A stretch of 64,000 bases of DNA from Bremerella cremea (GCF_003335505.1 NZ_QPEX01000011.1:124001-188000); one strand, 5' to 3'. Positions 16,305 through 25,696 are shown, numbered from the stretch's first letter. Made by a program: numbers and translations. Notes: generated from the sequence alone by a model not told the origin.

Positions 16305-17285
16305 ATGTCTTTGCGTCTGTCGATCGTGTTATCGGGTCTGTTGCTGCTTTCGGCTGGCCTTTCAGGCTGTTCGAACCAGACCCCGGTCAAAGGGACGATT
16401 GTCGAAGAAGAGATCGTCGAACAGCTGCTAGGAGCCCCTGATCGGCTTTCGGCCCTGGTCAAACAGGTGCCAGACGCCAACTTCACTCCTTTAGTAAGTG
16501 GCGTCAAAAGGGCAATCGTCAAGGCACCGCTGCCCGAGGGTGGAACGATGACACTTTGGATCTATCAGCCAGATCCGCTTCCTGGCGGAAAGCTGCCGTG
16601 CGTCTTCATTGCCCCTGCCGGCACAGGCATGGTGCATGGCAGCGAATTGGGAAAGGGGGCCGAGCTAGAACACATTCCGTGGGCGAAAGCAGGCTTCGCT
16701 GTGGTGGCTTACGAACTTAGCGGCGACCCAGGCTCGCAGGATGCCAGCATTTCGCAAATGCAAATCGCGGCAGAAGCATTTCGAGAAGCCAAGTCGGGGC
16801 TGCTTAACGCTCAAGTGGCAATGGAGTACGCCAAGGAAAAGCTCTCGTTCGTTGATTCACGCCGCTTCTACACCGTGGGGCATAGCTCGGCAGGAACGAT
16901 GGCGTTGTACGTGGCCGAGATGGATCCTCAAGTCAAAGCGTGTGTCGCCTTCATGCCGGCGGTCGACATCCGGGCTTGGCTGGGTGTGCAAGGTCTGACC
17001 ACGATTCAACGCAATAATATCGTGCCACAAGCAGGGGACTACGTGAACAAGATCTCACCTATGACCCACCTTGAACGCTTGAGCCAGCCGACGTTCTTGG
17101 TCTACGTGGGCAACGACGACAAAACGTTATGGGGCCCGGCTGAAAAGTTCGCTCAGCAGATGCAAGACAAGGGAAAAGATATCACCGTGGTCAAAATCCC
17201 GGTCGGTACGCACTATCAGTCCATGCTCGACGAAGGCATTCCCTTGGCGATTGAGTGGCTGAAAATGGTCAACGGTTTGAACTAA
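16305..17285 (+). CDS. Alpha/beta hydrolase lipoprotein
   Basis: 326 residues from the ATG at 16305, which puts a lipobox LSGC directly after a signal helix (LSIVLSGLLLLSAGLSGC); an upstream frame to 16251 would spoil it. The hydrolase domain shows an oxyanion-side PAGTGMVHG, the nucleophile elbow VGHSSAGTM, an acid in YVGNDDKT and the catalytic His in VGTHYQSM. The layout resembles dienelactone hydrolase or prolyl oligopeptidase-type esterases. It would be anchored in a membrane facing the periplasm. Substrate unknown. Confidence 0.85.
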   Translation: MSLRLSIVLSGLLLLSAGLSGCSNQTPVKGTIVEEEIVEQLLGAPDRLSALVKQVPDANFTPLVSGVKRAIVKAPLPEGGTMTLWIYQPDPLPGGKLPCVFIAPAGTGMVHGSELGKGAELEHIPWAKAGFAVVAYELSGDPGSQDASISQMQIAAEAFREAKSGLLNAQVAMEYAKEKLSFVDSRRFYTVGHSSAGTMALYVAEMDPQVKACVAFMPAVDIRAWLGVQGLTTIQRNNIVPQAGDYVNKISPMTHLERLSQPTFLVYVGNDDKTLWGPAEKFAQQMQDKGKDITVVKIPVGTHYQSMLDEGIPLAIEWLKMVNGLN

Positions 17286-17316
17286 CCACTTGATCTGCTA
17301 CCAGCCGAAAAAGCGG

Positions 17317-18309
17317 CTACTGACCCGGCAGGTTATCGCCGTAGTTACGAATCATCATGCGTTGCAGAACGCCTTGCTCGGGTGAGTGGGCATCAGCGTT
17401 CCAATTCGATTCGATATCATTCGTTAAGAACTTGACCGAGCCATCGACCATCAACACGTTCACGCCGTCGGGATGAAAGCTCGAAAAGCCTTCGCCACAC
17501 TCGGTATCGCTGTTCCATGGAGGTGCGTTGATTTTTGGCCGGGCGCCAGCGACTACGCTCCAGATCGATGGCCCACCGTCATGGCTCATCGGATTCGGCA
17601 CGCCGGGCCAACTTCCCGCACGACACTGAGTCAAATCCCGCTCGCCAACCATGATGGTATAGGATTGGCCGTCAGTGATCTGCTCGATGGTAATGCGTGA
17701 ATTGCCGAAGAAGATGCCAGTGTTCGGCTGGGCACCGGCCACATCGTGCAAGTGCCCGGCGTTCCCTACGTAGGTGGTTAGCCCGAACGGAACCGGTTGT
17801 TCGTCATGCACCCACCGACGATCAGGATGGTTCTCGCCTTGATAGGTGTAAACCTCGTCAGCGGGACAAAGGTAGCCTGATATTGCCTCTTGCAACAGTT
17901 CCAGCCGCTGGTCGTTCTGCAGCAAAACACTCCCCAGCGTTTTGTCCAAAGCATCGGCACTTGGATAAACCGCGCCGGTCACCGTTAAGACCTTCGCCGG
18001 CCAGCCCCAGCCAGGCTGGGGGGGATCTTCGTTTTCGGCCACATCCCAGCCAGCGGGAAACGATTCATGCACGCCGTAGTAGGTGTCCATGTTGAAGGCC
18101 AGCTCCTTCAAATTAGCTTCGCACTGGGTACGTCGCGCACTCTCGCGCGAGTACAGCATGAACATCACGATCGGGCCGCCCACAATGCAGCCGATGAACA
18201 GGAATCCGACCAAAACAATCGCAATCATCCACGGCATGCGCGAACGGTCGTACTGGCGGTTGGCAGCTTCCAACGAATCGTCGGTATGGGGATCAGGTGC
18301 TGCGTTCAT
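17317..18309 (-). CDS. DUF1559 protein with N-terminal anchor, no prepilin cleavage motif
   Basis: 330 residues. A 25-residue polar cytoplasmic start precedes one membrane helix (MIAIVLVGFLFIGC...), after which SRESARRTQCEANLKELAFNM matches the segment following the GFTLVELL motif in typical DUF1559 proteins. The C-terminal half has the usual SFHPDGVNVLMVDGSVKF signature. Unlike the DUF1559 genes at 24122 and 32034, it lacks the type IV prepilin-like GFTLVELL motif, so it should stay anchored rather than be processed. The role of this large planctomycete family is unknown. Confidence 0.87.
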   Translation of the reverse strand: MNAAPDPHTDDSLEAANRQYDRSRMPWMIAIVLVGFLFIGCIVGGPIVMFMLYSRESARRTQCEANLKELAFNMDTYYGVHESFPAGWDVAENEDPPQPGWGWPAKVLTVTGAVYPSADALDKTLGSVLLQNDQRLELLQEAISGYLCPADEVYTYQGENHPDRRWVHDEQPVPFGLTTYVGNAGHLHDVAGAQPNTGIFFGNSRITIEQITDGQSYTIMVGERDLTQCRAGSWPGVPNPMSHDGGPSIWSVVAGARPKINAPPWNSDTECGEGFSSFHPDGVNVLMVDGSVKFLTNDIESNWNADAHSPEQGVLQRMMIRNYGDNLPGQ

Positions 18310-18550
18310 GGCGTCTCTCGTCGGGAAGAAATCCAGTGGGGACCATCCGGTCGGGCAACGACCATCATGGAACTTTACCTAGCAACTCTAGCACAGATGC
18401 GCAAAACGAGTTTGATGAATTGCCACGGTTCGATTGCCACCATTATTGACGACTACGTTTCTAATCCAACCGGGGCGACCAACGGAGACTCCGGATTCGT
18501 GGTAAATCGGCATCTTGCGTCGTTGAATTGTGTGTGCAGCGTTCCTTAAG

Positions 18551-18715
18551 TTAGCTTCCCGAAAGGAAGGCCATCGCCGGCAGCACGACAAGCAAGCTTG
18601 CTAACAGTCCGAGACTGACCAAAACGATTGCTAACCACGGAACTGCCTTCGGAGGTGATTGGGCGAGTGGGTCGGACTGAGGGTATCCGCGATCCAAATC
18701 TTGTTGCTTAGACAT
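18551..18715 (-). CDS. Small single-helix membrane protein
   Basis: 54 residues from the ATG at 18715, which has AAGGAG eight bases upstream; the longer frame to 18757 lacks such support. A polar head (MSKQQDLDRGYPQSDPLAQ) is followed by one membrane helix (WLAIVLVSLGLLASLLVVLPAMAFL). The head is cytoplasmic by charge or the helix is an uncleaved signal. The strong ribosome binding site and clean composition argue for a real gene despite its size. Function unknown. Confidence 0.68.
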   Translation of the reverse strand: MSKQQDLDRGYPQSDPLAQSPPKAVPWLAIVLVSLGLLASLLVVLPAMAFLSGS

Positions 18716-18757
18716 GTTTCTCTCCTTTTCGATCAACGAACAGGTTACCGGGTTCAA

Positions 18758-19297
18758 ACGCCGGGCTCATTTGGAAGAGTTCCAGAGGCAACAGAAAGAA
18801 GCAGCAAAAATTATGCCGCCAAATGCTTAGTAAAAAGGAGGGAGGGAGACGAAGTGAACGTTGCCTCGGGGCAGTGAGACAAACGCGATACCTCGTCTCC
18901 CATCCCATGTTTACCTTATTTGCGATCACTAGGAGATTACAGCGGATCGCGAATTATGCAGTCTTGGATAGGTATTATAGCGAAATTAAAGGGTAGATAG
19001 TCACCCCAGACCAGCACAAAAAGCGCAACATTTTCGAGAAAAACCAGGTGATCGTTTTTTATACTTACATCGGTGGCTCGAAAATTGATTCAGGCTGAGA
19101 TTTCGCCCTAAGACTTTTTTATTCGTCCTGCCTGAATAAACCTTGAAGTTCCTTGCTGCAATTCAGTTGGATATGACTCAAGCGATCAAACAATTTTACG
19201 TTAGGAATGAATCGTATGCCCCCAATGAAAACGGAAGCCTAAAATAAAGGGAGGGTCGAAGTATACGTTTTCTCGTAAGCCGATGGAGTTGATCCGA
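18758..19297. other. Intergenic region with one inverted repeat
   Basis: No gene is supported. An eight-base inverted repeat ATTCAGGC (19088-19095) / GCCTGAAT (19130-19137) encloses 34 bases, with a T-rich run between the arms; it could be an operator or part of a leader for the decarboxylase gene. A GGGAGGG at 19250 is too far from either candidate start to serve as its binding site. Confidence 0.4.
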
Positions 19298-20983
19298 ATG
19301 AATTCTGCTTCTCACACGCCCAAAAGTCCCGACCCGCAAATGGTCAGTGGGGTTTCCATCGGACAGTACCTAATACGTCGTCTGCAAGAGTATGGTTTGC
19401 AGGACATCTTTGGAATTCCTGGCGACTATATTCTCTCGTTCTACAGCATGCTGGAAAAGAGTCCAATCAATGTCGTTGGTTGTACTCGGGAAGATTGTGC
19501 TGGCTTTGCGGCGGATGCTTATGCTCGGGTGAACGGCCTGGGAGCTGTTTGTGTGACCTACTGCGTGGGTGGTTTAAGCATCTGCAACAGTATGGCTGGT
19601 GCCTACGCCGAGAAATCCCCGGTGGTCATCTTGACCGGTTCGCCAGGGCTGCGCGAACGAACAAATAACCCTCTATTGCACCACATGGTCCGCGATTTCA
19701 GCACTCAGAAGGATGTTTTTGAGAAGCTGTGCATCGCTGGGGCTGAACTTTCCGATCCAATCAACGCCTTTCGCGAAATCGATCGCGTGTTGGATGCAGT
19801 TGTCCGTTTCAAGCGTCCTGGCTATATCGAAATACCTCGTGATATGGTCAACGTCGTTCCCCATATTAGCCACGTTTTCCCCACTGAAGTTTCCTCAAGC
19901 GATCCACAAGTTTTGGCCGAAGCGGTCACCGAAGCACGACACTTAATCGAGAAGGCGGAAAAGCCTGTAATCATTGCAGGCGTCGAGATGCACCGATTTC
20001 ATCTCCAAGACGAATTGCTGGCCCTGGCCGAGCAGACACAAATTCCGGTCGCTGCGACCATGCTGGGCAAAAGTGTCCTTCGCGAAACGCACCCGTTGTA
20101 CGTTGGTTTATACGAAGGGGCCCTCGGGCGAGAAGAGGTGACCCAGTTTGTCGAAGAGAGCGACTTGGTGCTGCTGCTTGGTACCTTTATGACCGACATT
20201 AACTTGGGGGTTTTCACGGCGAATCTTGATCCCGGCAAGTGTATCTATGCGACAAGCGAGCAGCTTCGTTTGAAGCATCATCATTATCATGGCGTCACCC
20301 TGCCGGACTTCGTGCGCGAGTTGTCTCAGCAGAAAATTGCTAGTCCGCCACGACCTCTGCCCGAGGGGATTCGCATGGGCATGCCGCCAGTAGGTGAGAT
20401 TACCGATCAGCCGATCACTACCCAGCGGATGATGCAGATGATCAATCCGTTGTTGGATGACGAAACGATTGTCGTGGCAGATATTGGCGACTCGCTGTTC
20501 GCCGCTACCGAACTAGTCACGCGGGGACGAAGCGAATTCCTCAGCCCGGCCTATTACACGTCGATGGGCTTCGCTGTGCCAGCCACGCTTGGCGCACAGA
20601 CGGCTCGGCGCGATGCACGCATTTTGGCGGTCATTGGGGATGGAGCGTTTCAAATGACCGGCATGGAGCTATCGACCATCATTCGTCACGGCTACGATCC
20701 GGTGATCATCGTGCTCGATAATCACGGCTATGGAACCGAACGCTGGTTACATGCTGGCGACTGGAAGTACAACGAAATCCATCCGTGGGCATACAGCAAA
20801 CTACCGGAGATCCTGCGAGGTGGTACTGGCTATGAGGTGAGCACCGAGAAAGAGTTCTATGCGGCCTTGCACAAGGCCTGGGACGATCGCGAAGCAATGA
20901 GCATTATTCACGTCCACCTTCCTGAAAATGACGCCAGCCCAACCCTGCACCGTTTAGGCCAACGTCTCGGAGCCCGGGTCTAG
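19298..20983 (+). CDS. Thiamine diphosphate-dependent 2-keto acid decarboxylase (pyruvate/indolepyruvate type)
   Basis: 561 residues from the ATG at 19298, which has GGAG nine bases upstream; an ATG at 19283 is also in frame. N-terminal Pyr domain: TREDCAGFAADAYARV holds the ThDP-activating Glu, and LLHHMVRDF supplies the two adjacent His that distinguish pyruvate/indolepyruvate decarboxylases from acetolactate synthase. C-terminal PP domain: ADIGDSLFAA, GDGAFQMTGMELSTI and VLDNHGYGTERW; the usual NN ending of the ThDP motif is DN and the catalytic Glu in GYxxE is kept. It would turn a 2-keto acid into an aldehyde. The oxidoreductase downstream could reduce the product. Exact substrate cannot be assigned. 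Confidence 0.9.
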   Translation: MNSASHTPKSPDPQMVSGVSIGQYLIRRLQEYGLQDIFGIPGDYILSFYSMLEKSPINVVGCTREDCAGFAADAYARVNGLGAVCVTYCVGGLSICNSMAGAYAEKSPVVILTGSPGLRERTNNPLLHHMVRDFSTQKDVFEKLCIAGAELSDPINAFREIDRVLDAVVRFKRPGYIEIPRDMVNVVPHISHVFPTEVSSSDPQVLAEAVTEARHLIEKAEKPVIIAGVEMHRFHLQDELLALAEQTQIPVAATMLGKSVLRETHPLYVGLYEGALGREEVTQFVEESDLVLLLGTFMTDINLGVFTANLDPGKCIYATSEQLRLKHHHYHGVTLPDFVRELSQQKIASPPRPLPEGIRMGMPPVGEITDQPITTQRMMQMINPLLDDETIVVADIGDSLFAATELVTRGRSEFLSPAYYTSMGFAVPATLGAQTARRDARILAVIGDGAFQMTGMELSTIIRHGYDPVIIVLDNHGYGTERWLHAGDWKYNEIHPWAYSKLPEILRGGTGYEVSTEKEFYAALHKAWDDREAMSIIHVHLPENDASPTLHRLGQRLGARV

Positions 20984-21055
20984 CTACGGGGCGGTTTATC
21001 GGGAAAGATAAAGGTACGGAAGTCAATTGAATCGATTTAATGAAGAGGAGATCCT

Positions 21056-22051
21056 ATGCCAGGTTTGTTGCTTAAAGCACTGAAAACCCCTTTGGAACTA
21101 GCCGACTACGATCTGGGGGAACTCAAACCAGGCTATGCTAAGGTCGCTTTAAAAGCTGCGGCCCTGAACCACCGGGACTATTGGATCACGCAGGGACTTT
21201 ATCCTGGGATTGAATTGCCGAAGGTTCTCGGCTCGGACGGGGCTGGCGTGGTTGTCGAAGTGGGACAAGCCGACGATGAAAGTTGGCTCGATCAAGAGGT
21301 CATCATCAATCCTGGTTCGGATTGGGGAACGAACGAAGCCGCTCAATCGGACCAGTTTACGATCTTAGGCATGCCTCATCACGGAACGTTCAGCACGCAT
21401 ATTCACGTCCCCATTGAAGCGATGCGAGCAAAGCCGAAGCATTTAAGCTGGGAAGAAGCAGCCGCATTGCCCTTGTCAGGCGTAACGGCATTCCGCGCGA
21501 CGATGTCTCAAGGACAACTTCGCCCTGGCGAGAAGGTGTTGGTCAGCGGTATCGGCGGCGGCGTGGCAACGTTGGCCTTACAGTTTGCCGTGGCCGTGGG
21601 GGCGGAAGTTGCTGTGACTTCTTCTAGCGAAGCCAAGCTGGCCCGCGCAAAAGAACTAGGGGCGATCGCCGGCTTTAACTATCGGGAGGAAGGTTGGACA
21701 AAAAAAGCTGCTGAGTCGTTTGGTTCGCCGAACCTGATCATCGACAGCGCGGCAGGGAAGGGCTACACCAACTTGGTCGCAATAGCTGCCCCTGGCGGCC
21801 GTATCGTAAACTACGGCGCGACGACTGGAGCACCCGAGAAGCTTGATATGTTCAAACTGTTCTGGAAACAGTTGAAGCTGATCGGATCGACAATGGGTTC
21901 GCCAGCCGACTTTCGCGGGATGTTAAACTTGGTCGAAAAGCACGAGATTCGCCCCGTAATCGATCAGGTGTTCAGCCTTGCCCAAGGAAACGAAGCTCTG
22001 GCCCGGATGGAACAAGGGGAACAGTTCGGCAAGATCGTGCTGCGGATCTGA
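21056..22051 (+). CDS. MDR-superfamily NAD(P)-dependent oxidoreductase (quinone reductase/YogA-like)
   Basis: 331 residues, preceded by a GAGGAG ribosome binding site. The N-terminal GroES-like domain contains LNHRDYWITQGLYPG and LGSDGAGVVVEVG; the cofactor domain contains LVSGIGGGVATLALQFAVAVGAEV. The catalytic and structural zinc cysteines of alcohol dehydrogenases are absent, so it belongs with the zinc-free quinone oxidoreductase-like branch. It follows the 2-keto acid decarboxylase by 72 bases on the same strand, so it may reduce the aldehyde or a related carbonyl, an inference from position only. Confidence 0.88.
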   Translation: MPGLLLKALKTPLELADYDLGELKPGYAKVALKAAALNHRDYWITQGLYPGIELPKVLGSDGAGVVVEVGQADDESWLDQEVIINPGSDWGTNEAAQSDQFTILGMPHHGTFSTHIHVPIEAMRAKPKHLSWEEAAALPLSGVTAFRATMSQGQLRPGEKVLVSGIGGGVATLALQFAVAVGAEVAVTSSSEAKLARAKELGAIAGFNYREEGWTKKAAESFGSPNLIIDSAAGKGYTNLVAIAAPGGRIVNYGATTGAPEKLDMFKLFWKQLKLIGSTMGSPADFRGMLNLVEKHEIRPVIDQVFSLAQGNEALARMEQGEQFGKIVLRI

Positions 22052-22120
22052 GCTTGAAAGAAAAGGCCTGGCGACGAGACATCATTGACTTATGTGCATA
22101 GGCATATACACTTCCCGGTA

Positions 22121-22420
22121 ATGAACGTGGAAGTGGAACAGCTCGCTCTCGTCGCCCAGGCCCTGTCCGAGCCGGTGCGTCTTCGTATTCTGGCGTTATT
22201 GCCGGCCGAGATGAAGTGCGAAGAGATGTACAACGTTTCGGAGTTAGCCGAAGAGTTGGGCATTTCCCAGCCGGTTGTCTCGCGGCATCTGGCTTTGCTC
22301 AAGCGTTCCGGATTAGTAACCTGCGAGCGAATGTGCCAAAGCGTCTACTATGCGATCGATCGGCAGAAAGCTGCCCAGGCAGTCGCCGAGATGGCCCGCT
22401 TGTTGCAAACGGACGCGTAG
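22121..22420 (+). CDS. ArsR-family transcriptional regulator
   Basis: 99 residues from the ATG at 22121. Winged helix-turn-helix: LSEPVRLRILALL in helix 1, NVSELAEELGISQPVVSRHLALLKRSGLV for the recognition helix region, then the wing CERMCQSVYYAI. Cysteines at CEEMYN and in CERMC could bind metal or sense redox state, but the classical ELCVCDL metal site is not present. It stands 70 bases behind the oxidoreductase and 58 bases ahead of an aldo/keto reductase and may control one or both. Confidence 0.88.
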   Translation: MNVEVEQLALVAQALSEPVRLRILALLPAEMKCEEMYNVSELAEELGISQPVVSRHLALLKRSGLVTCERMCQSVYYAIDRQKAAQAVAEMARLLQTDA

Positions 22421-22478
22421 TTTCCTTCCACGGAGCTCTTTCCATCGTCGCCGCTATTTTCCTATCAGGAGATTAAAC

Positions 22479-23507
22479 ATGCAAATGCGTAACCTAGGCC
22501 CCTCCGGTATTTCTGCTTCGGTGGTCGCTTTCGGAGCTTGGGCAATCGGCGGTTGGACGTGGGGCGGAGCGGACGAAAAGGAATCGATCGCCGCGATTCA
22601 CGCTTTTCTGGATGCTGGCGGCAACTTGATCGATACGGCACCGATGTACGGTTTTGGCGTCAGCGAAGAAGTAGTCGGTAAGGCAATTGCTGATCGGCGT
22701 GACAAGGTCGTTCTAGCAACCAAGTGCAGCATGCGTTGGGATTTGAACGACGAGCAAAAGAAACGAGCTGCCAAGCGGTTTTCGACCACCAAAGAGAACG
22801 TCGATTGGACCGGCGAGACGACCAAGGACAGTTTCGACGTCTTCATCTACAGCGGAAAGGACGGGATTCGGGAAGAAGTCGAACGGAGCTTGAAACGACT
22901 TAACACCGACGTGATCGACCTTTATCAGACGCACTGGCAAATGGACGACACCCCAATTCAAGAGCGGATGGAAACGCTGATGGAACTGAAGAAGGAAGGT
23001 AAGATCCGGGCAATTGGTGTTTGTAATGCCACCAACGAAGAGATGAACGCCTATCGTCAGTTCGGCCAGTTGGACACCGATCAGGAAAAATACTCGATGC
23101 TCGACCGCGATCTCGAGCCAACCAATTTGGCCTATTGTGCTAAGGAAAGCCTAGCCTTTCTGGCCTACAGCCCGTTGAGCCAAGGTTTGTTGACCGGCAA
23201 AATCACGGCCGACCGCAAGTACGAAGAAGGGGACCAACGGAACTTTAAAGATCGCTTCAAGCCTGAGAACGTGAAGAAGGTGCAAGCGATGCTCGATCCG
23301 ATGCGGCCGATCGCGGAAAAGCATGACGCCACCTTGGCCCAAGTGACGATGGCCTGGACATTGGCTCAGCCTGGCTGTTCGCATGTGCTGTGCGGAGCCC
23401 GAAATGCCCAGCAAGCGGTCGACAACGCCAAAGCCGGCCGCATCGAGTTGACGTCGGACGAGTTAGCTACGATTACCAGAGCGGTGGCAAGCTACGACGG
23501 CGTTTAA
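22479..23507 (+). CDS. Aldo/keto reductase
   Basis: 342 residues from the ATG at 22479, with AGGAGA seven bases upstream. The TIM-barrel catalytic tetrad is visible: Asp in LIDTAPMYGFG with its Tyr four residues on, Lys in VLATKCSM and His in LYQTHWQMDD. LAYSPLSQGLLTGKI and VLCGARNAQQ (NADPH-binding end of the barrel) match the general YajO/Gas-type branch. A 30-residue insertion rich in Lys/Asp follows the catalytic Lys. It likely detoxifies or reduces aldehydes and ketones using NADPH; the grouping with the decarboxylase and MDR enzyme supports a shared carbonyl theme. Confidence 0.9.
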   Translation: MQMRNLGPSGISASVVAFGAWAIGGWTWGGADEKESIAAIHAFLDAGGNLIDTAPMYGFGVSEEVVGKAIADRRDKVVLATKCSMRWDLNDEQKKRAAKRFSTTKENVDWTGETTKDSFDVFIYSGKDGIREEVERSLKRLNTDVIDLYQTHWQMDDTPIQERMETLMELKKEGKIRAIGVCNATNEEMNAYRQFGQLDTDQEKYSMLDRDLEPTNLAYCAKESLAFLAYSPLSQGLLTGKITADRKYEEGDQRNFKDRFKPENVKKVQAMLDPMRPIAEKHDATLAQVTMAWTLAQPGCSHVLCGARNAQQAVDNAKAGRIELTSDELATITRAVASYDGV

Positions 23508-23577
23508 CCCTCTGGAGTGCTAACCAGGCGAGCCCCATCTCTTTATCTTCGGGGGCAGCCGAAGACAATCGAAAACA

Positions 23578-23608
23578 GCAGAGCACTCGATCTGGATCAG
23601 TGCTCTGC
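23578..23608 (+). terminator. Hairpin downstream of the aldo/keto reductase
   Basis: A perfect 10-bp stem (23578-23587 with 23599-23608) with an 11-base loop lies 70 bases past the stop. It is not followed by a proper T tract, so it is a transcript-end candidate or an RNA-stabilising hairpin rather than a textbook terminator. Confidence 0.5.
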
Positions 23609-24121
23609 GTGGCTTTGTTGAGACCTCTTTCTCAACGGAATTGTCTTGCAAAACCAGTTAGTCCTGTTGAGGGTAGAGCGATTTCCCTAGTAGGACTATT
23701 GCCTATGTTCTTACTTGCTTTTTGGGTGACAATCCGTGCTAGCAAAAAATAACCGAAATGTGAGGCTAAGGGAGATAATTTCACGGGAAATCGGATCTAT
23801 GGTCGTTAATTTCTCCCTGATAAGATGGAATAAGTAGTTATTTTTCATTGTGTAAAAATGCAAATGTGTGTTTAATTCTGTTGTGGAAAAACAAAAGAAT
23901 TGATTCTTGTTTCACCCAGAGCATCTTATCTCGTAATTCTCTCCTCGAATTTATGCTCGAAAGTGGAATGATCCGATAGAAGCGTTCTGGCGTTACTACA
24001 CGTCACGAGTTTTGGTTTCCTATTTCCTTGCCCCAAACCTTTTCACACGGGTGCTAGGGATCCAAACACCGGATATGCCCTTTTCTGTTCTCTTCATCCC
24101 ATTTTCTCTGGAGCATCGAAG
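23609..24121. other. Intergenic region upstream of the first DUF1559 cassette
   Basis: About 500 bases, noticeably A/T-rich between 23750 and 23950. No supported gene and no clear repeats. It presumably holds the promoter and leader of the gene at 24122. Confidence 0.4.
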
Positions 24122-25018
24122 ATGTTGCCGCGCTTGAATCGTTCTCGTTCAGGTTTCACATTGGTGGAACTGTTGGTGGTGATTGCCATTATTGGTGTTT
24201 TAATTGCCCTGCTTTTACCTGCTGTTCAACAAGCCCGTGAAGCCGCACGTCGTAACTCTTGCAGCAACAAGCTGAAACAGCTTGGTTTGGCCTTGCACAA
24301 TTATCACGACACCTACAAGTCGTTTCCGTTTGGCTCGCTCGTCATGGACAATAACAGCAATCCCATGGGGTGGCATTATTCGATCTTGCCATTCATCGAG
24401 CAGAACGCCATGTACGAGCAAGGCAACATGATTGAACAGTATCACCAAGGTGTGAATGCTCCGCTGCGTGAAATTCGCATGGACGCCTACATCTGCCCCA
24501 GTGCCGGTAGTAAAGCGGAAAAGGCGGACGACGATTCCAAATATTACACCACGCATTACTACGGAATTATGGGCCCAACCGGCACCAATCCGCAGTCGAA
24601 CACTGCCTACAAAGAAAATACCAGCGGCAGTCATGGCGGTTTCTCACGCGAGGGGATCTTCTACTTTAACGAACGCCGCACATTCGCGGACGTTATCGAC
24701 GGAACGAGTAATACCCTCATGTTGGGCGAGATCTCCTGGGCTGCGCGAAAGGGGAATTCGACTCGCTATCGTCCGTGGAACCGTGGTGGTCGATTGAATG
24801 AGTTCATGGCTCCATGTAAAAATGTCGCTAATCCAATCAACTCCGATTACACCGCCTTGTTCAATGACATGAGCTACGGCAGTAATCACCCAGGCGGTTG
24901 CCAGTTTGCTATGGCGGATGCCTCGGTCCACTTTGTGCCAGAAGTCGTCGATTACAACGTTTATCTGTCATCGGCAAGTACGTCTGGTGGCGAAACGCTG
25001 AGCGTATTGAACAAGTAA
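24122..25018 (+). CDS. DUF1559 prepilin-like protein
   Basis: 298 residues. It starts with a short basic leader and the type IV prepilin/type II pseudopilin motif SGFTLVELLVVIAIIG, followed by QAREAARRNSCSNKLKQLGL and the YHDTYKSFP segment. The C-terminal part has GTSNTLMLGEI and NHPGGCQFAMADASVHFV (the H-x9-DG-type box). This is the standard planctomycete DUF1559 architecture: an exported, possibly peptidase-processed surface or pseudopilin-like protein. A small lipoprotein gene follows 42 bases later, as it also does in the cassette at 32034. Confidence 0.92.
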   Translation: MLPRLNRSRSGFTLVELLVVIAIIGVLIALLLPAVQQAREAARRNSCSNKLKQLGLALHNYHDTYKSFPFGSLVMDNNSNPMGWHYSILPFIEQNAMYEQGNMIEQYHQGVNAPLREIRMDAYICPSAGSKAEKADDDSKYYTTHYYGIMGPTGTNPQSNTAYKENTSGSHGGFSREGIFYFNERRTFADVIDGTSNTLMLGEISWAARKGNSTRYRPWNRGGRLNEFMAPCKNVANPINSDYTALFNDMSYGSNHPGGCQFAMADASVHFVPEVVDYNVYLSSASTSGGETLSVLNK

Positions 25019-25060
25019 GCCTGAACCACACGACGCGATCTGAAAGGACGATCATTTCCC

Positions 25061-25465
25061 ATGAAGCATATCCCCCCCTTGCTGGGCTCCTTGTTGGTTA
25101 TCGGGCTATTGGCATCCATGGGATGCGGCGAGAAAGGTCCGGAAGGACATACGGTTTCGGGTTCTGTTTCCTACAAAGGGAGCCCGGTCTCGCGTGGTAC
25201 AATTCTCTTCACTCCGGATGCTTCCGCTGGCACCTCCGGAGCAGGGATGATGTTCCAAATCGTCGATGGCAAGTATGCAGAGACGAAAGAAGACCCGAAA
25301 CGCCATAAAGGTGGTACGTTTCAGGTTCGCATTAACGGGTTCGATGGAAAAGCCGATCCTGCTGCCGAGCTTCCGATGGGCAAACCGTTGTTCAAGGAAT
25401 ATACGACGACCGTCGAGCTTCCCGCGTCCGACGCAACCAGCATCGACTTCGAAGTGAAAAAGTAA
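25061..25465 (+). CDS. Small lipoprotein, carboxypeptidase-regulatory-like beta fold
   Basis: 134 residues with a lipoprotein signal ending LASMGC. The mature part begins VSGSVSYKGSPVSRGTILF, the pattern of carboxypeptidase regulatory-like/transthyretin-type beta sandwiches, continues with GTFQVRING and ends in a strand-rich VELPASDATSIDFEV. It is paired with the DUF1559 gene just upstream. It probably sits on a membrane as a binding or structural partner; function unknown. Confidence 0.82.
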   Translation: MKHIPPLLGSLLVIGLLASMGCGEKGPEGHTVSGSVSYKGSPVSRGTILFTPDASAGTSGAGMMFQIVDGKYAETKEDPKRHKGGTFQVRINGFDGKADPAAELPMGKPLFKEYTTTVELPASDATSIDFEVKK

Positions 25466-25504
25466 AACTCCAAAAGGGCCTTTAAATCGAGTCCCTTTCT
25501 CCTG

Positions 25505-25572
25505 AGGGATGGTTCCGCGTGATTTCTGAGACGATTCAATCCAAATCGTCTCAGGCACTTGGGACCATCCCT
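25505..25572 (+). other. Long nested inverted repeat
   Basis: An inner perfect 10-bp stem (25526-25535 with 25545-25554, nine-base loop) sits inside an outer 12-base pair of arms (25505-25516 with 25561-25572, one mismatch). The two stems are separated by small internal loops of nine and six bases. A TTTTGTATTT run follows. It lies 40 bases past the lipoprotein stop and before a convergent gene, so it could be an elaborate terminator. Confidence 0.7.
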
Positions 25573-25696
25573 TTTGTATTTCTTGGGCGAGCTTATCTCT
25601 TGATCTCGCCAGAAGGGGAAGCGATTACGACAAGGTATCCGTCCAGATTAAGAAACGAGCGGAACAGAAAAGAAGGTTTTGCTAAATTCCAATCGG

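Noticed and set aside
18749..18768. tRNA T-arm-like sequence with GGGTTCAAAC
   Set aside because: The arms do not pair as a T-stem and no acceptor, D or anticodon arms can be placed.
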